DNA from: Thermonema rossianum DSM 10300
GTDB taxonomy: Bacteria; Bacteroidota; Bacteroidia; Cytophagales; Thermonemataceae
NCBI RefSeq assembly: GCF_000426825.1
Contig: NZ_AUGC01000008.1
Coordinates: 1-64,000 of the forward strand
Direction: 5' to 3'
DNA length: 64,000 nt
Translations under genes and position numbers: made by a program
Part shown: positions 1 to 8,073 of the stretch, in pieces
How the letters are laid out: each line of letters opens with the position of its first letter
How positions within the stretch are numbered: the stretch's first letter is position 1
The notes under the pieces: generated by a model
What the model was told of the DNA's origin: nothing
The model's input: the letters and a program-made list of their open reading frames with translations, nothing else
Database searches by the model: none

Positions 1-77
1 AGCGAGAAATCTCTTTTGCCTTCTTGTGGTTTGGCGTGAAGAGCTCTCTCACTCGCTTCGCTCGTTCGAGATGACAA
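1..77. repeat. Intergenic palindromic repeat, copy A (cut by window start)
   Basis: The left arm reads agcgagaaatctctttt and the right arm ctcactcgcttcgctcgttc followed by gagatgacaa. The arms are near-complementary around a non-conserved centre. The same arms recur at 4487-4579 and 4697-4789. The left end of this copy lies outside the window. The following 250 bases up to the MBL gene carry only a weak open frame, and I see no gene in them. Confidence 0.8.
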
Positions 78-331
78 ATTATGCTCTGCTTCGAAAAGCA
101 CAGAAGCATTATCGCCGTGCTCTCTGCGGTGAACAAAAGGAAAACAGCAGAGTTATGTGGCAAAGCAAAGCGGATGCGTTGCTGTGTTGCGTCCGGCTGT
201 TTTTTGGGCTGCGTCCGGTGCGCACCACACAAACAAAGCATGCACTGCCAAAGGTGCACGCAGGCGCCGGCTGTTCCCCGATGCTTCGAAAATGTGTAGT
301 TTTGTGCCAATGCCAACGGAATACAAACGAT

Positions 332-985
332 ATGACACGCGTTCAGACATTTACTTTTAATCCTTTTTCAGAAAACACCTATGTTATTTATGACGAGCAA
401 AGCCGCGAAGCGGTGATTGTGGACCCGGGTTGTTGGGAGGCAAGCGAACGGCAGGCGTTGCTCGAATACATACGGAAACAGCGGCTGCAGGTAACGGCTG
501 TGTGGAATACCCATTGCCATTTGGACCACGTATTTGGCAACCGCTGGGCAACGGACACCTTCGGCGTGGGCTTGTGGGCACATGCCAAAGAGCAGTTCAA
601 CCTGGACAACATGGCGATGGTGTGCAGCTATTTTGGCATTCCGCCTTTTGACCCGGGCAGCATAGACCACCATCTGGAAGAGGGCACGCGGCTGACAGTG
701 GGTAGTGCCGTCTTTGAAGTGTTCTTTACGCCGGGGCACTCGCCCGGTCATGTGGTCTTTTACAATGCCGCCGAGGGCTATTGCATCAACGGCGATGTGC
801 TCTTCCGCATGAGCATTGGGCGCACCGACCTGCCGGGCGGCGACCATCTCACGCTTTTGCGTTCTATCCGTGAAAAGTTGTTTGTGCTGCCCGATGATAC
901 GGGGGTATATACCGGGCACGGCGAGCCGACGACCATAGGCTTCGAAAAGCGCCATAATCCGTTTTTGAATGGAGCGTATGATTGA
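332..985 (+). CDS. MBL-fold metallo-hydrolase (glyoxalase II-like)
   Basis: A 217-residue metallo-beta-lactamase fold hydrolase. The metal-binding HxHxDH motif is HCHLDH at residues 61-66, with further ligand candidates H136, D155 (in INGDVLF) and H196 (YTGHGEP). The GRTDLPGGD stretch near 163-171 is typical of small glyoxalase II-like proteins that act on thioesters such as S-lactoylglutathione or related adducts. The true substrate cannot be read from sequence. The frame is open further upstream to base 26, but that part crosses a repeat and does not look like protein, so I start at the ATG where homology begins. It is probably cytosolic because no signal peptide is visible. Confidence 0.85.
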   Translation: MTRVQTFTFNPFSENTYVIYDEQSREAVIVDPGCWEASERQALLEYIRKQRLQVTAVWNTHCHLDHVFGNRWATDTFGVGLWAHAKEQFNLDNMAMVCSYFGIPPFDPGSIDHHLEEGTRLTVGSAVFEVFFTPGHSPGHVVFYNAAEGYCINGDVLFRMSIGRTDLPGGDHLTLLRSIREKLFVLPDDTGVYTGHGEPTTIGFEKRHNPFLNGAYD

Positions 986-1045
986 GGCGCCATTAATGTT
1001 TAATCATAGAAAATAACGCCCCCCAACAAACAGGAAAAAGTTATC

Positions 1046-1157
1046 CTCTGTGGTAAAAAGGAAACACTCACCACGGAGGTCACGGAGTAGCACAGAGGAA
1101 AGAATTACACTCTGCGCCCCTCTGTGTCTCTCTGTGGTGAAGAAAAAGAAACACTCA
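1046..1157. repeat. CACCACGGAG/CTCTGTGGTG inverted repeat with flanking direct repeats
   Basis: The inner inverted repeat runs from caccac at 1069 to gtggtg at 1139 and is rich in cacagagg/cctctgtg words. It is framed by two near-copies of a direct repeat: ctctgtggtaaaaagg then aaacactca (1046-1070), and ctctgtggtgaagaaaaag then aaacactca (1130-1157). It lies between the 3' ends of the MBL gene and the UPF0316 gene. Repeats with this 'ccacagag' wording are known in intergenic regions of many unrelated bacteria. No coding capacity is seen. Confidence 0.75.
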
Positions 1158-1162
1158 TAAAA

Positions 1163-1771
1163 CTATTTCCGTTTGGTGAGCCCACGCAAGATGCTGACCA
1201 CCGGGCTGTGGCTTGCCGTGGTGGGAAAGATGCCTTCCTGTGCGGCACGTACCTGCTCTACGGTGTAGAACGCCTTGGGGTGGTAATGACACAGGCGCTC
1301 GATGAAACGGGGCAGGCGTTTGCGTTCTACTACCGAGAAAAGAATTTTCACATTGCCGCGGCTGCCGCGCGCGTCCACCAGCGTATAGCCGAAGCCTTCG
1401 CTGCTGAGCGCAGCCAACAGTTCGGGGCTCAACTCCGGCAAGATGGCACGCACGATGAGCTTGCCCACCGCCAGCTTGCCTTCGATGAGCATGCCCACGA
1501 AGGTGCCCGTAGCATAGCCGCCGGCATAAGCCACATAAGAAATGGGGTTGTCTATGTATTGAAATATTTGCCCGATAGCCAACAGCCATATGAGCGATTC
1601 GAAGAAACCCAGAAAGGTAGCCGTCTTGCGCTTGCCGTTCATGACAAACATGATGCGCACGGTGGCAATGGATACGTCGCTTACCCTTGCCAGGAAAATC
1701 ATGGCAGGCAACACAAACCAACGAAACTGTTCGGGGCTGATGCCGAAGTGTTCGATAAAGAAAGATTCCAT
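1163..1771 (-). CDS. UPF0316/DUF2179-family membrane protein
   Basis: A 202-residue protein with about three hydrophobic segments in the first 110 residues (around 17-37, 48-68 and 72-90). A soluble alpha/beta C-terminal domain of about 80 residues contains the FGYTLVDARGSRG stretch typical of DUF2179. The family is conserved but has no assigned reaction. The ATG at MESFFIEHFG is preferred over an upstream in-frame start because the preceding 37 residues are basic and lack family character. It lies downstream of tdh on the same strand (136 bases) and its 3' end abuts a palindromic repeat. Confidence 0.75.
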   Translation of the reverse strand: MESFFIEHFGISPEQFRWFVLPAMIFLARVSDVSIATVRIMFVMNGKRKTATFLGFFESLIWLLAIGQIFQYIDNPISYVAYAGGYATGTFVGMLIEGKLAVGKLIVRAILPELSPELLAALSSEGFGYTLVDARGSRGNVKILFSVVERKRLPRFIERLCHYHPKAFYTVEQVRAAQEGIFPTTASHSPVVSILRGLTKRK

Positions 1772-1906
1772 GGCAGTCCGCTTGTTTATACTGCAAAGAA
1801 AGGGCTTTTGTGGGGTGATAACAATTTTTTTAACAGCAAAAAGCTGCCATGCCCGGGCACGGCAGCGCTTCTTTGTTTGCATACAAGGAAGCAGGCGGCT
1901 TGGCTG

Positions 1907-2878
1907 TCAAACAATCTCGCCTTTCTCCATGCCTGCTTTTATGTTGGCAAGCATCACTTCGGTCATGCGGTCCAGGTCATATGCAGGCTGCCAGCCCCAG
2001 TCTTGGCGTGCGGCGCTGTCGTCGATGCTTTGAGGCCAAGAGTCGGCGATTGCCTGCCGGAAGTCGGGTTGATATTCTATGGTGAAATCGGGAATGTGTT
2101 TTTGAATGGAAGCCGCTATTTCGCGTGGGCAGAAGCTCATGCCATGCAGGTTATAGCTGGTGCGCACTTTGATTTTGCCGGCATCGGCATGCATCAGCTC
2201 CAGGGTGGCACGCACGGCATCTTCCATATACATCATGGGCAGGTAGGTGTCTTCTTTCAAGAAACAAACAAAATGCTTTTGGAAGAGCGCCTTGTGATAA
2301 ATCTCTACGGCGTAGTCGGTGGTGCCGCCGCCGGGCATCGACTTATAGCCGATAAGCCCCGGATAGCGCAGGCTGCGCACATCCACACCCCAGCGGTTGA
2401 AATAATACTGGCACCAGTTTTCGCCTGCCTGCTTGCTGATGCCGTAAACGGTGGTGGGTTCCATAGAGCAGTGTTGGGGAGTGTTTTGGCGTGGGGTCGT
2501 AGGACCAAATACCGCAATGGAGCTGGGCCAATATACTTTGGCAATGTTGAACTCTATGGCGGCATCCAGCACATTGAGCAGCCCCTGCATGTTCAGCTGC
2601 CAGGCGTGCTTGGGGTGCTTTTCGCCCGTTGCCGACAACATGGCTGCCAAATGATAAACCTGCGTGATTTTGTGTTTTTGAATCACCTCGGCAAGGGCTT
2701 TGGGGTTGAGTACGTCCAGTTTTTCGAAAAGAGGGAACAGCTGCTTGCGTCTTTCGTCGGGGTCGCGCACGTCGGAAGCCACCACGTGGGCTTCGCCGTA
2801 GATGTCCTGCAAGCCGGCCACCAGCTCGGTGCCCAATTGCCCGGCTGCGCCAATCACCAATATATTATCTTGTGCCAT
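1907..2878 (-). CDS. tdh: L-threonine 3-dehydrogenase, short-chain (SDR) type
   Basis: A 323-residue extended SDR/NAD-dependent epimerase-like enzyme. The NAD-binding motif GAAGQLG is at residues 10-16. The catalytic YGISK (Y145, K149) and an upstream SS pair at 119-120 are present. The protein matches the epimerase-like threonine dehydrogenase family rather than the zinc MDR type. It oxidises L-threonine to 2-amino-3-ketobutyrate, the substrate of the ligase encoded divergently at 3184-4383. This neighbour makes the threonine assignment much more likely than a sugar-nucleotide epimerase. No signal peptide, so cytosolic. Confidence 0.88.
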   Translation of the reverse strand: MAQDNILVIGAAGQLGTELVAGLQDIYGEAHVVASDVRDPDERRKQLFPLFEKLDVLNPKALAEVIQKHKITQVYHLAAMLSATGEKHPKHAWQLNMQGLLNVLDAAIEFNIAKVYWPSSIAVFGPTTPRQNTPQHCSMEPTTVYGISKQAGENWCQYYFNRWGVDVRSLRYPGLIGYKSMPGGGTTDYAVEIYHKALFQKHFVCFLKEDTYLPMMYMEDAVRATLELMHADAGKIKVRTSYNLHGMSFCPREIAASIQKHIPDFTIEYQPDFRQAIADSWPQSIDDSAARQDWGWQPAYDLDRMTEVMLANIKAGMEKGEIV

Positions 2879-2917
2879 AGGAGATAGGTTGTCTTAAACA
2901 ATTTCTTTAAGTTTGTG

Positions 2918-2925
2918 CAAAGTTA
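2918..2925 (-). promoter_or_regulatory. Putative -7 box of tdh
   Basis: On the minus strand the sequence is TAACTTTG, which fits the Bacteroidota TAnnTTTG consensus, about 40 bases upstream of the tdh ATG. No clear -33 TTTG is seen at the right distance. Confidence 0.4.
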
Positions 2926-2956
2926 GCATTTTATAAAGTAAAAATTGAGTAATTTC

Positions 2957-3169
2957 ATGGCAGAGACGCAGCCGCTGAGTTTAGAAGAATTTCTGCAAAA
3001 GAAGAAAATAAACGTGGCAGCTTTGCGCAAGCACATGCCGGAGCTGTGGAACGAGTGGCAGGCGCTGTGGCAGGAGATGAGCCCGCAGAGCTTCGATGCC
3101 CAAAAGAAATTTCTGTTCAACCGTTTGCGCCGCCGCTTCCCGCTTTCTGCTTCTGTATCTTCAACATAA
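2957..3169 (+). CDS. Small hypothetical protein upstream of kbl
   Basis: A 70-codon ORF (start MAETQPLSLEEF) ending 14 bases before kbl. It is acidic at the N-terminus and basic at the C-terminus (FNRLRRRFPL), predicted mostly helical, with several tryptophans (WNEW, ALWQ). An in-frame TTG 12 bases upstream is an alternative start. Composition and codon use resemble kbl, and the frame sits cleanly between tdh and kbl, which supports a real gene. I do not recognise the family. It may be co-transcribed with kbl. Confidence 0.6.
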   Translation: MAETQPLSLEEFLQKKKINVAALRKHMPELWNEWQALWQEMSPQSFDAQKKFLFNRLRRRFPLSASVSST

Positions 3170-3183
3170 ACCTACGATAAAAC

Positions 3184-4383
3184 ATGTACGGAAAAATACA
3201 AGAACACCTGCAAAAAGAACTGCAATCGATTCGTGAAGCCGGTCTCTTCAAAGAAGAGCGCATCATCAGTTCGCCCCAAGGCGCCGAAATCACCCTGAAA
3301 GACGGGCGCAAAGTATTGAACTTCTGTGCCAACAACTACTTGGGGCTCTCGTCGCATCCCAAGGTGATAGAAGCCGCCAAGCGGGCTATCGACACCCACG
3401 GCTTCGGCATGTCGTCGGTGCGTTTTATCTGTGGCACCCAAGACATCCACAAAGAGCTGGAAGAAAAGATATCGACTTTCTTGGGCACCGAAGACACCAT
3501 ACTTTATGCCGCCGCCTTCGATGCCAACGGCGGGGTGTTCGAGCCGCTCTTTGGTCCCGAAGATGCCATCATTTCCGACGAGTTGAACCACGCTTCCATC
3601 ATCGATGGCGTGCGTTTGTGCAAGGCGCAGCGCTTCCGCTACAAACACAACGACATGGCGGACTTGGAAGCCAAGCTGCAGGAAGCCCAAAGCGCCCGTT
3701 TTCGTATCATCGTCACCGACGGGGTTTTCTCTATGGACGGCACCATCGCCCAATTGGATAAAATATGTGACTTGGCAGAAAAATACGATGCCCTGGTGAT
3801 GATAGACGAGTGCCATGCCACCGGCTTCATGGGCAAGACCGGACGCGGCACCCACGAGTACCGCAACGTAATGGGGCGCATCGACATCATCACCGGCACC
3901 TTGGGCAAAGCACTGGGCGGTGCTTCCGGCGGCTTTACCTCCGGACGCAAAGAAATCATCGAGATGCTGCGCCAGCGCTCGCGTCCTTACCTCTTCTCCA
4001 ATGCTTTGGCGCCGGCTATCGTGGGGGCTTCCATTGCAGTCTTTGACCTGCTGAGCGAGACTACCGAGCTGCGCGACAAACTGGAGCGCAATACCAAGTA
4101 TTTCCGTGAGAAGATGACCGAAGCCGGCTTCGACATCAAGCCGGGCGAGCACCCCATCGTGCCCATCATGCTTTATGATGCCGTCTTGGCACAAAAGTTT
4201 GCCGACCGCCTTTTGGATAAGGGCATCTATGTGATTGGTTTCTTCTATCCGGTAGTGCCCAAAGGGCAGGCGCGCATCCGCGTGCAGCTGTCGGCAGCCC
4301 ACGAGCAAGAGCACCTCGACAAAGCCATCCGTGCCTTCGTGGAGGTAGGGCAGGAGCTGGGCGTATTGAAAGCTTCCGTTTAA
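3184..4383 (+). CDS. kbl: Glycine C-acetyltransferase (2-amino-3-ketobutyrate CoA ligase)
   Basis: A 399-residue fold-type I PLP enzyme of the alpha-oxoamine synthase family, the usual length for Kbl. The PLP lysine is K242 in [10 protein letters not shown]. Further active-site residues are H136 (LNHASII), D208 and H211 (IDECHATGF). It cleaves 2-amino-3-ketobutyrate with CoA into glycine and acetyl-CoA, the second step of threonine degradation after Tdh. Related family members (8-amino-7-oxononanoate synthase, serine palmitoyltransferase) are possible by fold, but the adjacent tdh argues for Kbl. It ends in a strong terminator. Confidence 0.93.
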   Translation: MYGKIQEHLQKELQSIREAGLFKEERIISSPQGAEITLKDGRKVLNFCANNYLGLSSHPKVIEAAKRAIDTHGFGMSSVRFICGTQDIHKELEEKISTFLGTEDTILYAAAFDANGGVFEPLFGPEDAIISDELNHASIIDGVRLCKAQRFRYKHNDMADLEAKLQEAQSARFRIIVTDGVFSMDGTIAQLDKICDLAEKYDALVMIDECHATGFMGKTGRGTHEYRNVMGRIDIITGTLGKALGGASGGFTSGRKEIIEMLRQRSRPYLFSNALAPAIVGASIAVFDLLSETTELRDKLERNTKYFREKMTEAGFDIKPGEHPIVPIMLYDAVLAQKFADRLLDKGIYVIGFFYPVVPKGQARIRVQLSAAHEQEHLDKAIRAFVEVGQELGVLKASV

Positions 4384-4406
4384 GTTTTGTTTTTAAGCAT
4401 AACAAC

Positions 4407-4443
4407 AAAAGGAAGAGCTTTCCCGGCTCTTCCTTTTATTTTT
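4407..4443 (+). terminator. Rho-independent terminator of kbl
   Basis: A 12-bp perfect stem (aaaaggaagagc / gctcttcctttt) with a 7-base loop, followed by a T-rich tract (ttttattttttt), 24 bases after the kbl stop. Confidence 0.9.
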
Positions 4444-4486
4444 TTCTCTTTTGAGTGTATTGCTCTTTGCCATTTCGAGCTTTTTT

Positions 4487-4579
4487 TGTCATTTTGAGCG
4501 TAAGCGAGAAATCTCTTTTGGTTTTTGTAATTTGGTTTAATGGAGATCTCTCACTCGCTTCGCTCGTTCGAGATGACAA
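4487..4579. repeat. Intergenic palindromic repeat, copy B
   Basis: The left arm (tgtcattttgagcgtaagcg then agaaatctcttt) and right arm (gagatctctcactcgcttcg then ctcgttcgagatgacaa) pair with each other. Shorter fragments of the same words occur at 4471-4480 and around 4655-4685. The 4384-4875 gap between kbl and the GNAT gene is made mostly of this material and contains no gene. Confidence 0.85.
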
Positions 4580-4696
4580 GCTGCGTGAACAGCGACATGA
4601 CAAACTGTGTTTGTGTAGCCGCTTTTTATGCTTTGTTATTGAGCGTCCTTTTGCCACTTCGGGCGTCCCTTTTATTATTTCGAGCATCCCCTTTTT

Positions 4697-4818
4697 TGTC
4701 ATTTCGAGCGATAGCGAGAAATCTCTTGGCTTTTTGCAGCTTGATTTGATTAGATTTCTCACTTCACTTTGTTCCGTTCGAAATGACAATATACGCTTGC
4801 ACTTCGTTCGGGATGACA
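4697..4818. repeat. Intergenic palindromic repeat, copy C plus an extra half arm
   Basis: The left arm (tgtcatttcgagcgatagcg then agaaatctctt) and right arm (gatttctcacttcactttgt then tccgttcgaaatgacaa) form the same element as copies A and B, with a short insertion in the right arm. A further right half-arm, cacttcgttcgggatgacag, follows at 4799-4818. This suggests tandem or nested copying. Confidence 0.85.
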
Positions 4819-4875
4819 GCATTGCCATTTATGTGTACCCAAAGGGCAACGCCCATAGTCTGCTTATAGACGGTT

Positions 4876-5370
4876 TCAGGGCATCCACTCGAACAGGCGG
4901 TAGTGCCCGTCGTCCATGCCCAACGAACGGTAGGTGGCTATGGCTGCTTCGTTGTTTTGTTCTACATAGAGGCGTATGCCGCAGAACTGGCTACTTTCGG
5001 CCACTTGCTTTTGGGTGAAGGCATAGAACTGGCGGAACACCCCGCGCCGGCGGTATTCGGGCTTTACATACACCGATTGAATCCATATAACGTAGGCATT
5101 GCGCCAGTCGCTCCATTCATAGGTGTGCATCATGCAGCCCACGACCTCGTCGCCGTGCAGGGCAATGTAGTATTTGCCTTTGGCAGGGTTCTCCAAAACG
5201 GCTTTGATGCCTTCATACAGTGTTTTTTGCAAAAGCTCCATGCCTTCGCTTTCCTTTGCCATTGCCTGCTGAAAGGCAACGAGCAGGTCCAAATGCTCGG
5301 GCAAAGCCGTTTGAATGCGGCATTTAATCGCCGGTGGGGTCTCCCTTCTCATCGGTTGGTTTGGAGTCAT
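4876..5370 (-). CDS. GNAT-family N-acetyltransferase
   Basis: A 164-residue GNAT domain. The acetyl-CoA binding loop YRRRGVFRQ follows the strand IQSVYVKPE, and the C-terminal half has the family pattern GIRLYVEQNNEAAIATYRSLGM. The acceptor cannot be predicted. The start overlaps the end of the upstream coiled-coil gene by 47 bases. The second ATG (MRRETPP, 18 bases downstream) would shorten the overlap to 29 bases. It is the last gene of the long minus-strand run that begins with mreB. Confidence 0.85.
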   Translation of the reverse strand: MTPNQPMRRETPPAIKCRIQTALPEHLDLLVAFQQAMAKESEGMELLQKTLYEGIKAVLENPAKGKYYIALHGDEVVGCMMHTYEWSDWRNAYVIWIQSVYVKPEYRRRGVFRQFYAFTQKQVAESSQFCGIRLYVEQNNEAAIATYRSLGMDDGHYRLFEWMP

Positions 5371-5851
5371 TCGTCTGTGGTTTTTTGGCGGTTTGAAAAA
5401 TGCCTATAAGAACTTCTTGCAGGGTATTTTGCAGTTCTTCCTGCAGCTGACGCAGCTCTTCTACCGGGTGGGTAGGTCTTGTTTGTTTGTGCCCGGGCCG
5501 GCGGAAGGCTTCTTCTATAAAGTCTTTTAAGTGAGGCAGCTTTTTGGCTATCAGCTCTTCCAGGTCGAAGGTGATTTCCATATTGATTTCCTGTGCCTCC
5601 GTATCTTCTTTTACTTTTTGCCGGGCCTGTTCATACAGCTTCTCTTTGGCTTCGCGTATGGCTTCTTCTTGCAGCGCCGTAAGTTTTTCATGCTCTTTGG
5701 CATAGCGCTTGGCCAGCCGTTTGGCAGCGGCTTTTACTTCTTCTTTCAACTGCCCGGCTATGTAGTCGTTTTCTTGGGCAAGCACTTCCAACATGGCGTC
5801 TTCGAGCTTCTTGCGCAGGGCTTTCTTTTTTTCTTTCATTGAGTTGTCCAT
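5324..5851 (-). CDS. Hypothetical charged coiled-coil protein
   Basis: A 175-residue protein, almost entirely helical and charged (many K, E, A, L), with heptad-like spacing over about residues 5-90 and 125-150 and a disordered acidic tail (TNDSKPTDEKGDPTGD). No signal peptide, membrane segment or enzymatic motif. Composition is like an adaptor or structural coiled-coil. It lies 14 bases after the CNNM-type gene and overlaps the GNAT gene, so it is probably translated in the same operon. Function unknown. Confidence 0.7.
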   Translation of the reverse strand: MDNSMKEKKKALRKKLEDAMLEVLAQENDYIAGQLKEEVKAAAKRLAKRYAKEHEKLTALQEEAIREAKEKLYEQARQKVKEDTEAQEINMEITFDLEELIAKKLPHLKDFIEEAFRRPGHKQTRPTHPVEELRQLQEELQNTLQEVLIGIFQTAKKPQTNDSKPTDEKGDPTGD

Positions 5852-5865
5852 GATACAGTTGTTTT

Positions 5866-6933
5866 TTAGGTTTCAGGTGGTGGGGGCGTAGTGTCCCGGA
5901 TACCGAAACGGGCGGCACGCTGCTCCCAGCTTTTGCGTGCCCACTGCTGAAGGTCTTCTATGTTGTCCAGCTCGTCCATGATTTCGGTGCCCAGGAGGGT
6001 CTCCACGCAATCCTCCATGGTAACAAGGCCGGCCACACCGCCGTACTCGTCCACTACGATGGCGATGTGTTCCCGCTCTTGCATAAATTTGTTAAATACC
6101 TCGGGTAAGGTTAGCGTATCATGGATGAAAATGATCTCCCTTTTCAGCGAAGCCAAAGGTTCATTGCCTTTTTGCCGGATGAGGTGTTCGAGCATTTCGG
6201 TTTTCAATACATAACCGGTGATGTTGTCTATGTTTTCATGAAAGACGGGAATGCGCGAGAAGCGCAGCTTGGGGTGTTTGTCGTAAAAGTCTTGAATGGA
6301 AGTGCTTTCGTCGGCAGCCACCATCACCGTGCGTGGGGTCATGATGTCGGACACGCGAATGCTGTTGAGATGCAGCAGGTTTTTGATGATTTGAAACTCT
6401 TCCTTACGGAAAATGCCTTCTTTGGCGCCCACCTGCGTCATGGCAAAAAACTCTGCCCGGCTAAATACACTTTGTTGCTTGTTGCGTTTGAGCAGGCGGG
6501 TAATGAAACCGCTCATCCAGACCAGCGGCGACATGAGCAAGGTAATGACACGGATGGCTCCCACGGCAAAAGCGGCTATGTGCTGTGCATAGCTGGCGCC
6601 GATGGTTTTGGGTATGATTTCCGAAAACACGAGGATGGCGATGGTGAGGCCGCCCGAAAAAATAAGGGGCGACACCTCGGGAAAGAGCACATTGGCTTGC
6701 ACGCCCACACCGGATGCCCCAATGGTGTTGGCAATGGTGTTGAGCGAAAGAATGGCAGCCAAGGGGCGGTCTATGTCCGTTTTCATGGCTTTCAGATGAC
6801 GGGCATAGGCTTTGCCTTCTTGCAGCTTCATTTCTACGAATGATTCGGGAACGCTCAAAAGAGAAGCTTCCAGCAAAGAGCAAAGGAATGAAGTGAGCAA
6901 GGTGAATAAGGCGTAAAATATCAACAGTTCCAT
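5866..6933 (-). CDS. CNNM/HlyC-type membrane protein with CBS pair
   Basis: A 355-residue protein. The N-terminal DUF21 (CNNM) membrane domain spans about residues 1-150 with four hydrophobic segments. Two CBS domains lie between about 195 and 310 (SDIMTPRTVMV; VVDEYGGVAGLVTMEDCVE). Proteins of this family act in Mg2+/Co2+ export or homeostasis. The usual C-terminal CorC_HlyC domain of about 80 residues is missing: the protein stops about 40 residues after the second CBS motif with a proline-rich tail. It lies 21 bases after rnhA. Confidence 0.85.
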   Translation of the reverse strand: MELLIFYALFTLLTSFLCSLLEASLLSVPESFVEMKLQEGKAYARHLKAMKTDIDRPLAAILSLNTIANTIGASGVGVQANVLFPEVSPLIFSGGLTIAILVFSEIIPKTIGASYAQHIAAFAVGAIRVITLLMSPLVWMSGFITRLLKRNKQQSVFSRAEFFAMTQVGAKEGIFRKEEFQIIKNLLHLNSIRVSDIMTPRTVMVAADESTSIQDFYDKHPKLRFSRIPVFHENIDNITGYVLKTEMLEHLIRQKGNEPLASLKREIIFIHDTLTLPEVFNKFMQEREHIAIVVDEYGGVAGLVTMEDCVETLLGTEIMDELDNIEDLQQWARKSWEQRAARFGIRDTTPPPPET

Positions 6934-6954
6934 AGTGTATATTGGTATCCGTTT

Positions 6955-7437
6955 TTAAGCATTTTGGTTATTGAGGCTGTCTTCATAGGCTTGGTCTATA
7001 TGGAGGCTGCTGTTGCGGGCAGCCTCCACGGCCAGGTGGTCGCAGCGCTCGTTTTCGGGGTGGCCTGCATGCCCTTTGACCCACACAAAGCGCACCCGGT
7101 GCTTTTGCAAAAGGGGCAGCAGCTGCTTCCACAGGTCGGCATTGGCGGTGTTTTTGAACCCGCGCTGTTGCCATTTCTTTAACCACCCTTTTTCTATGGC
7201 ATTGACTACATATTGCGAGTCAGAGTAAACAACCACTTGCCAGCCGCTGCCTTTGATTTGCTTGAGGGCATCGATGACAGCCAGCAGTTCCATGCGGTTG
7301 TTGGTGGTAAGACGGAAGCCCTTGGCCAGCTCCTTCTCGTGCTGCTTATAGCGCATCACGATGCCGTAGCCCCCGGGTCCCGGGTTGCCCAAAGACGCCC
7401 CGTCGGTGTAAATTTCTATGATTCCTTGTGGTGACAT
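6955..7437 (-). CDS. rnhA: Ribonuclease HI
   Basis: A 160-residue RNase HI of normal bacterial length. The catalytic set is present: D12 (YTDGASLGNPG), E50 (NRMELLAV), D73 (YSDSQYVVN), H123 (KGHAGHPENE) and D133 (RCDHLA). It cleaves RNA in RNA-DNA hybrids. The frame is open 46 codons further upstream into marC, but homology starts at MSPQGIIEIY, so this ATG is used. It is separated from marC by only 5 bases. Confidence 0.95.
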   Translation of the reverse strand: MSPQGIIEIYTDGASLGNPGPGGYGIVMRYKQHEKELAKGFRLTTNNRMELLAVIDALKQIKGSGWQVVVYSDSQYVVNAIEKGWLKKWQQRGFKNTANADLWKQLLPLLQKHRVRFVWVKGHAGHPENERCDHLAVEAARNSSLHIDQAYEDSLNNQNA

Positions 7438-7442
7438 GTGTT

Positions 7443-8036
7443 TTAAGAGGCTTGTGCGGGAATAAAGTAATGTATGTTGCTTTTGAATATTTTGATGGCA
7501 ATGGCTAAGAGCAATATACCAAATACTTTCCGGAGAATGTTGGCACCGGCTACGCCCAGGCGCTTTTCGAGCCATCCCGAGGCTTTCAGCACGATATATA
7601 CCAACGCAAGATTCACAACAATACCTATGAGAATGACTACCCGTTCATATTCGGCACGTAAGGAGATGAGGGTGGTCATGGTGCCGGCCCCGGCAATCAG
7701 CGGAAAAGCCAAAGGCACTATAGCCGACGTTTTGGCATCGCCGGTGTCCTTGAAGAAATGCGCCCCCAGCACCATCTCCATGCCTATTAAAAAGATGATG
7801 ATGGAACCGGCAATGGAGAACGACTGAATGTCCACGCCCAGGAAGTGCAGCAAAATGTCGCCGTAATAGAGGAATACGACCATAATCAAGCCGGCTACGA
7901 GAGTGGCTTTGGCAGCATGCAGCTCGCCGGCTTTTTTGCGCAGGTCAATGATGATGGGAATTGAACCTAAGATGTCAATGACGGAGAACAGAACCAAAGA
8001 GACGGTGACTACATCTTTCCAGTGAATGTGTTCCAT
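7443..8036 (-). CDS. MarC-family (UPF0056) integral membrane protein
   Basis: A 197-residue protein with six hydrophobic segments and the MarC-family pattern of a LVLFSVIDILGSIPI segment near the N-terminus and a LAFPLIAGAGTMTTLI motif near residue 108. Role unknown; E. coli MarC is not a proven drug exporter. Start chosen at MEHIHWKDVV, where the family begins; the upstream open stretch is not conserved in character. It lies between the aminotransferase (37 bases) and rnhA (5 bases). Confidence 0.85.
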   Translation of the reverse strand: MEHIHWKDVVTVSLVLFSVIDILGSIPIIIDLRKKAGELHAAKATLVAGLIMVVFLYYGDILLHFLGVDIQSFSIAGSIIIFLIGMEMVLGAHFFKDTGDAKTSAIVPLAFPLIAGAGTMTTLISLRAEYERVVILIGIVVNLALVYIVLKASGWLEKRLGVAGANILRKVFGILLLAIAIKIFKSNIHYFIPAQAS

Positions 8037-8073
8037 AGCTGTTGTATTCGTGTTTTGAGGATAAAAGGTTGGT

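Noticed and set aside
26-331. N-terminal extension of the MBL-fold gene
   Set aside because: It runs through a palindromic repeat and is cysteine/arginine-rich without family similarity; the fold begins at the ATG at 332.
1124-2887. A 587-codon plus-strand open frame antisense to UPF0316 and tdh
   Set aside because: The minus-strand frames have clear family motifs; the antisense frame has none and merely mirrors codon bias of tdh.
3172-4314. A 380-codon minus-strand open frame opposite kbl
   Set aside because: It is the complement of a well-conserved Kbl and shows no motif.
4440-4870. Possible CRISPR or tandem array between kbl and the GNAT gene
   Set aside because: The repeats are inverted arms of a few palindromic elements with irregular spacing; there are no regular spacers and no cas genes.
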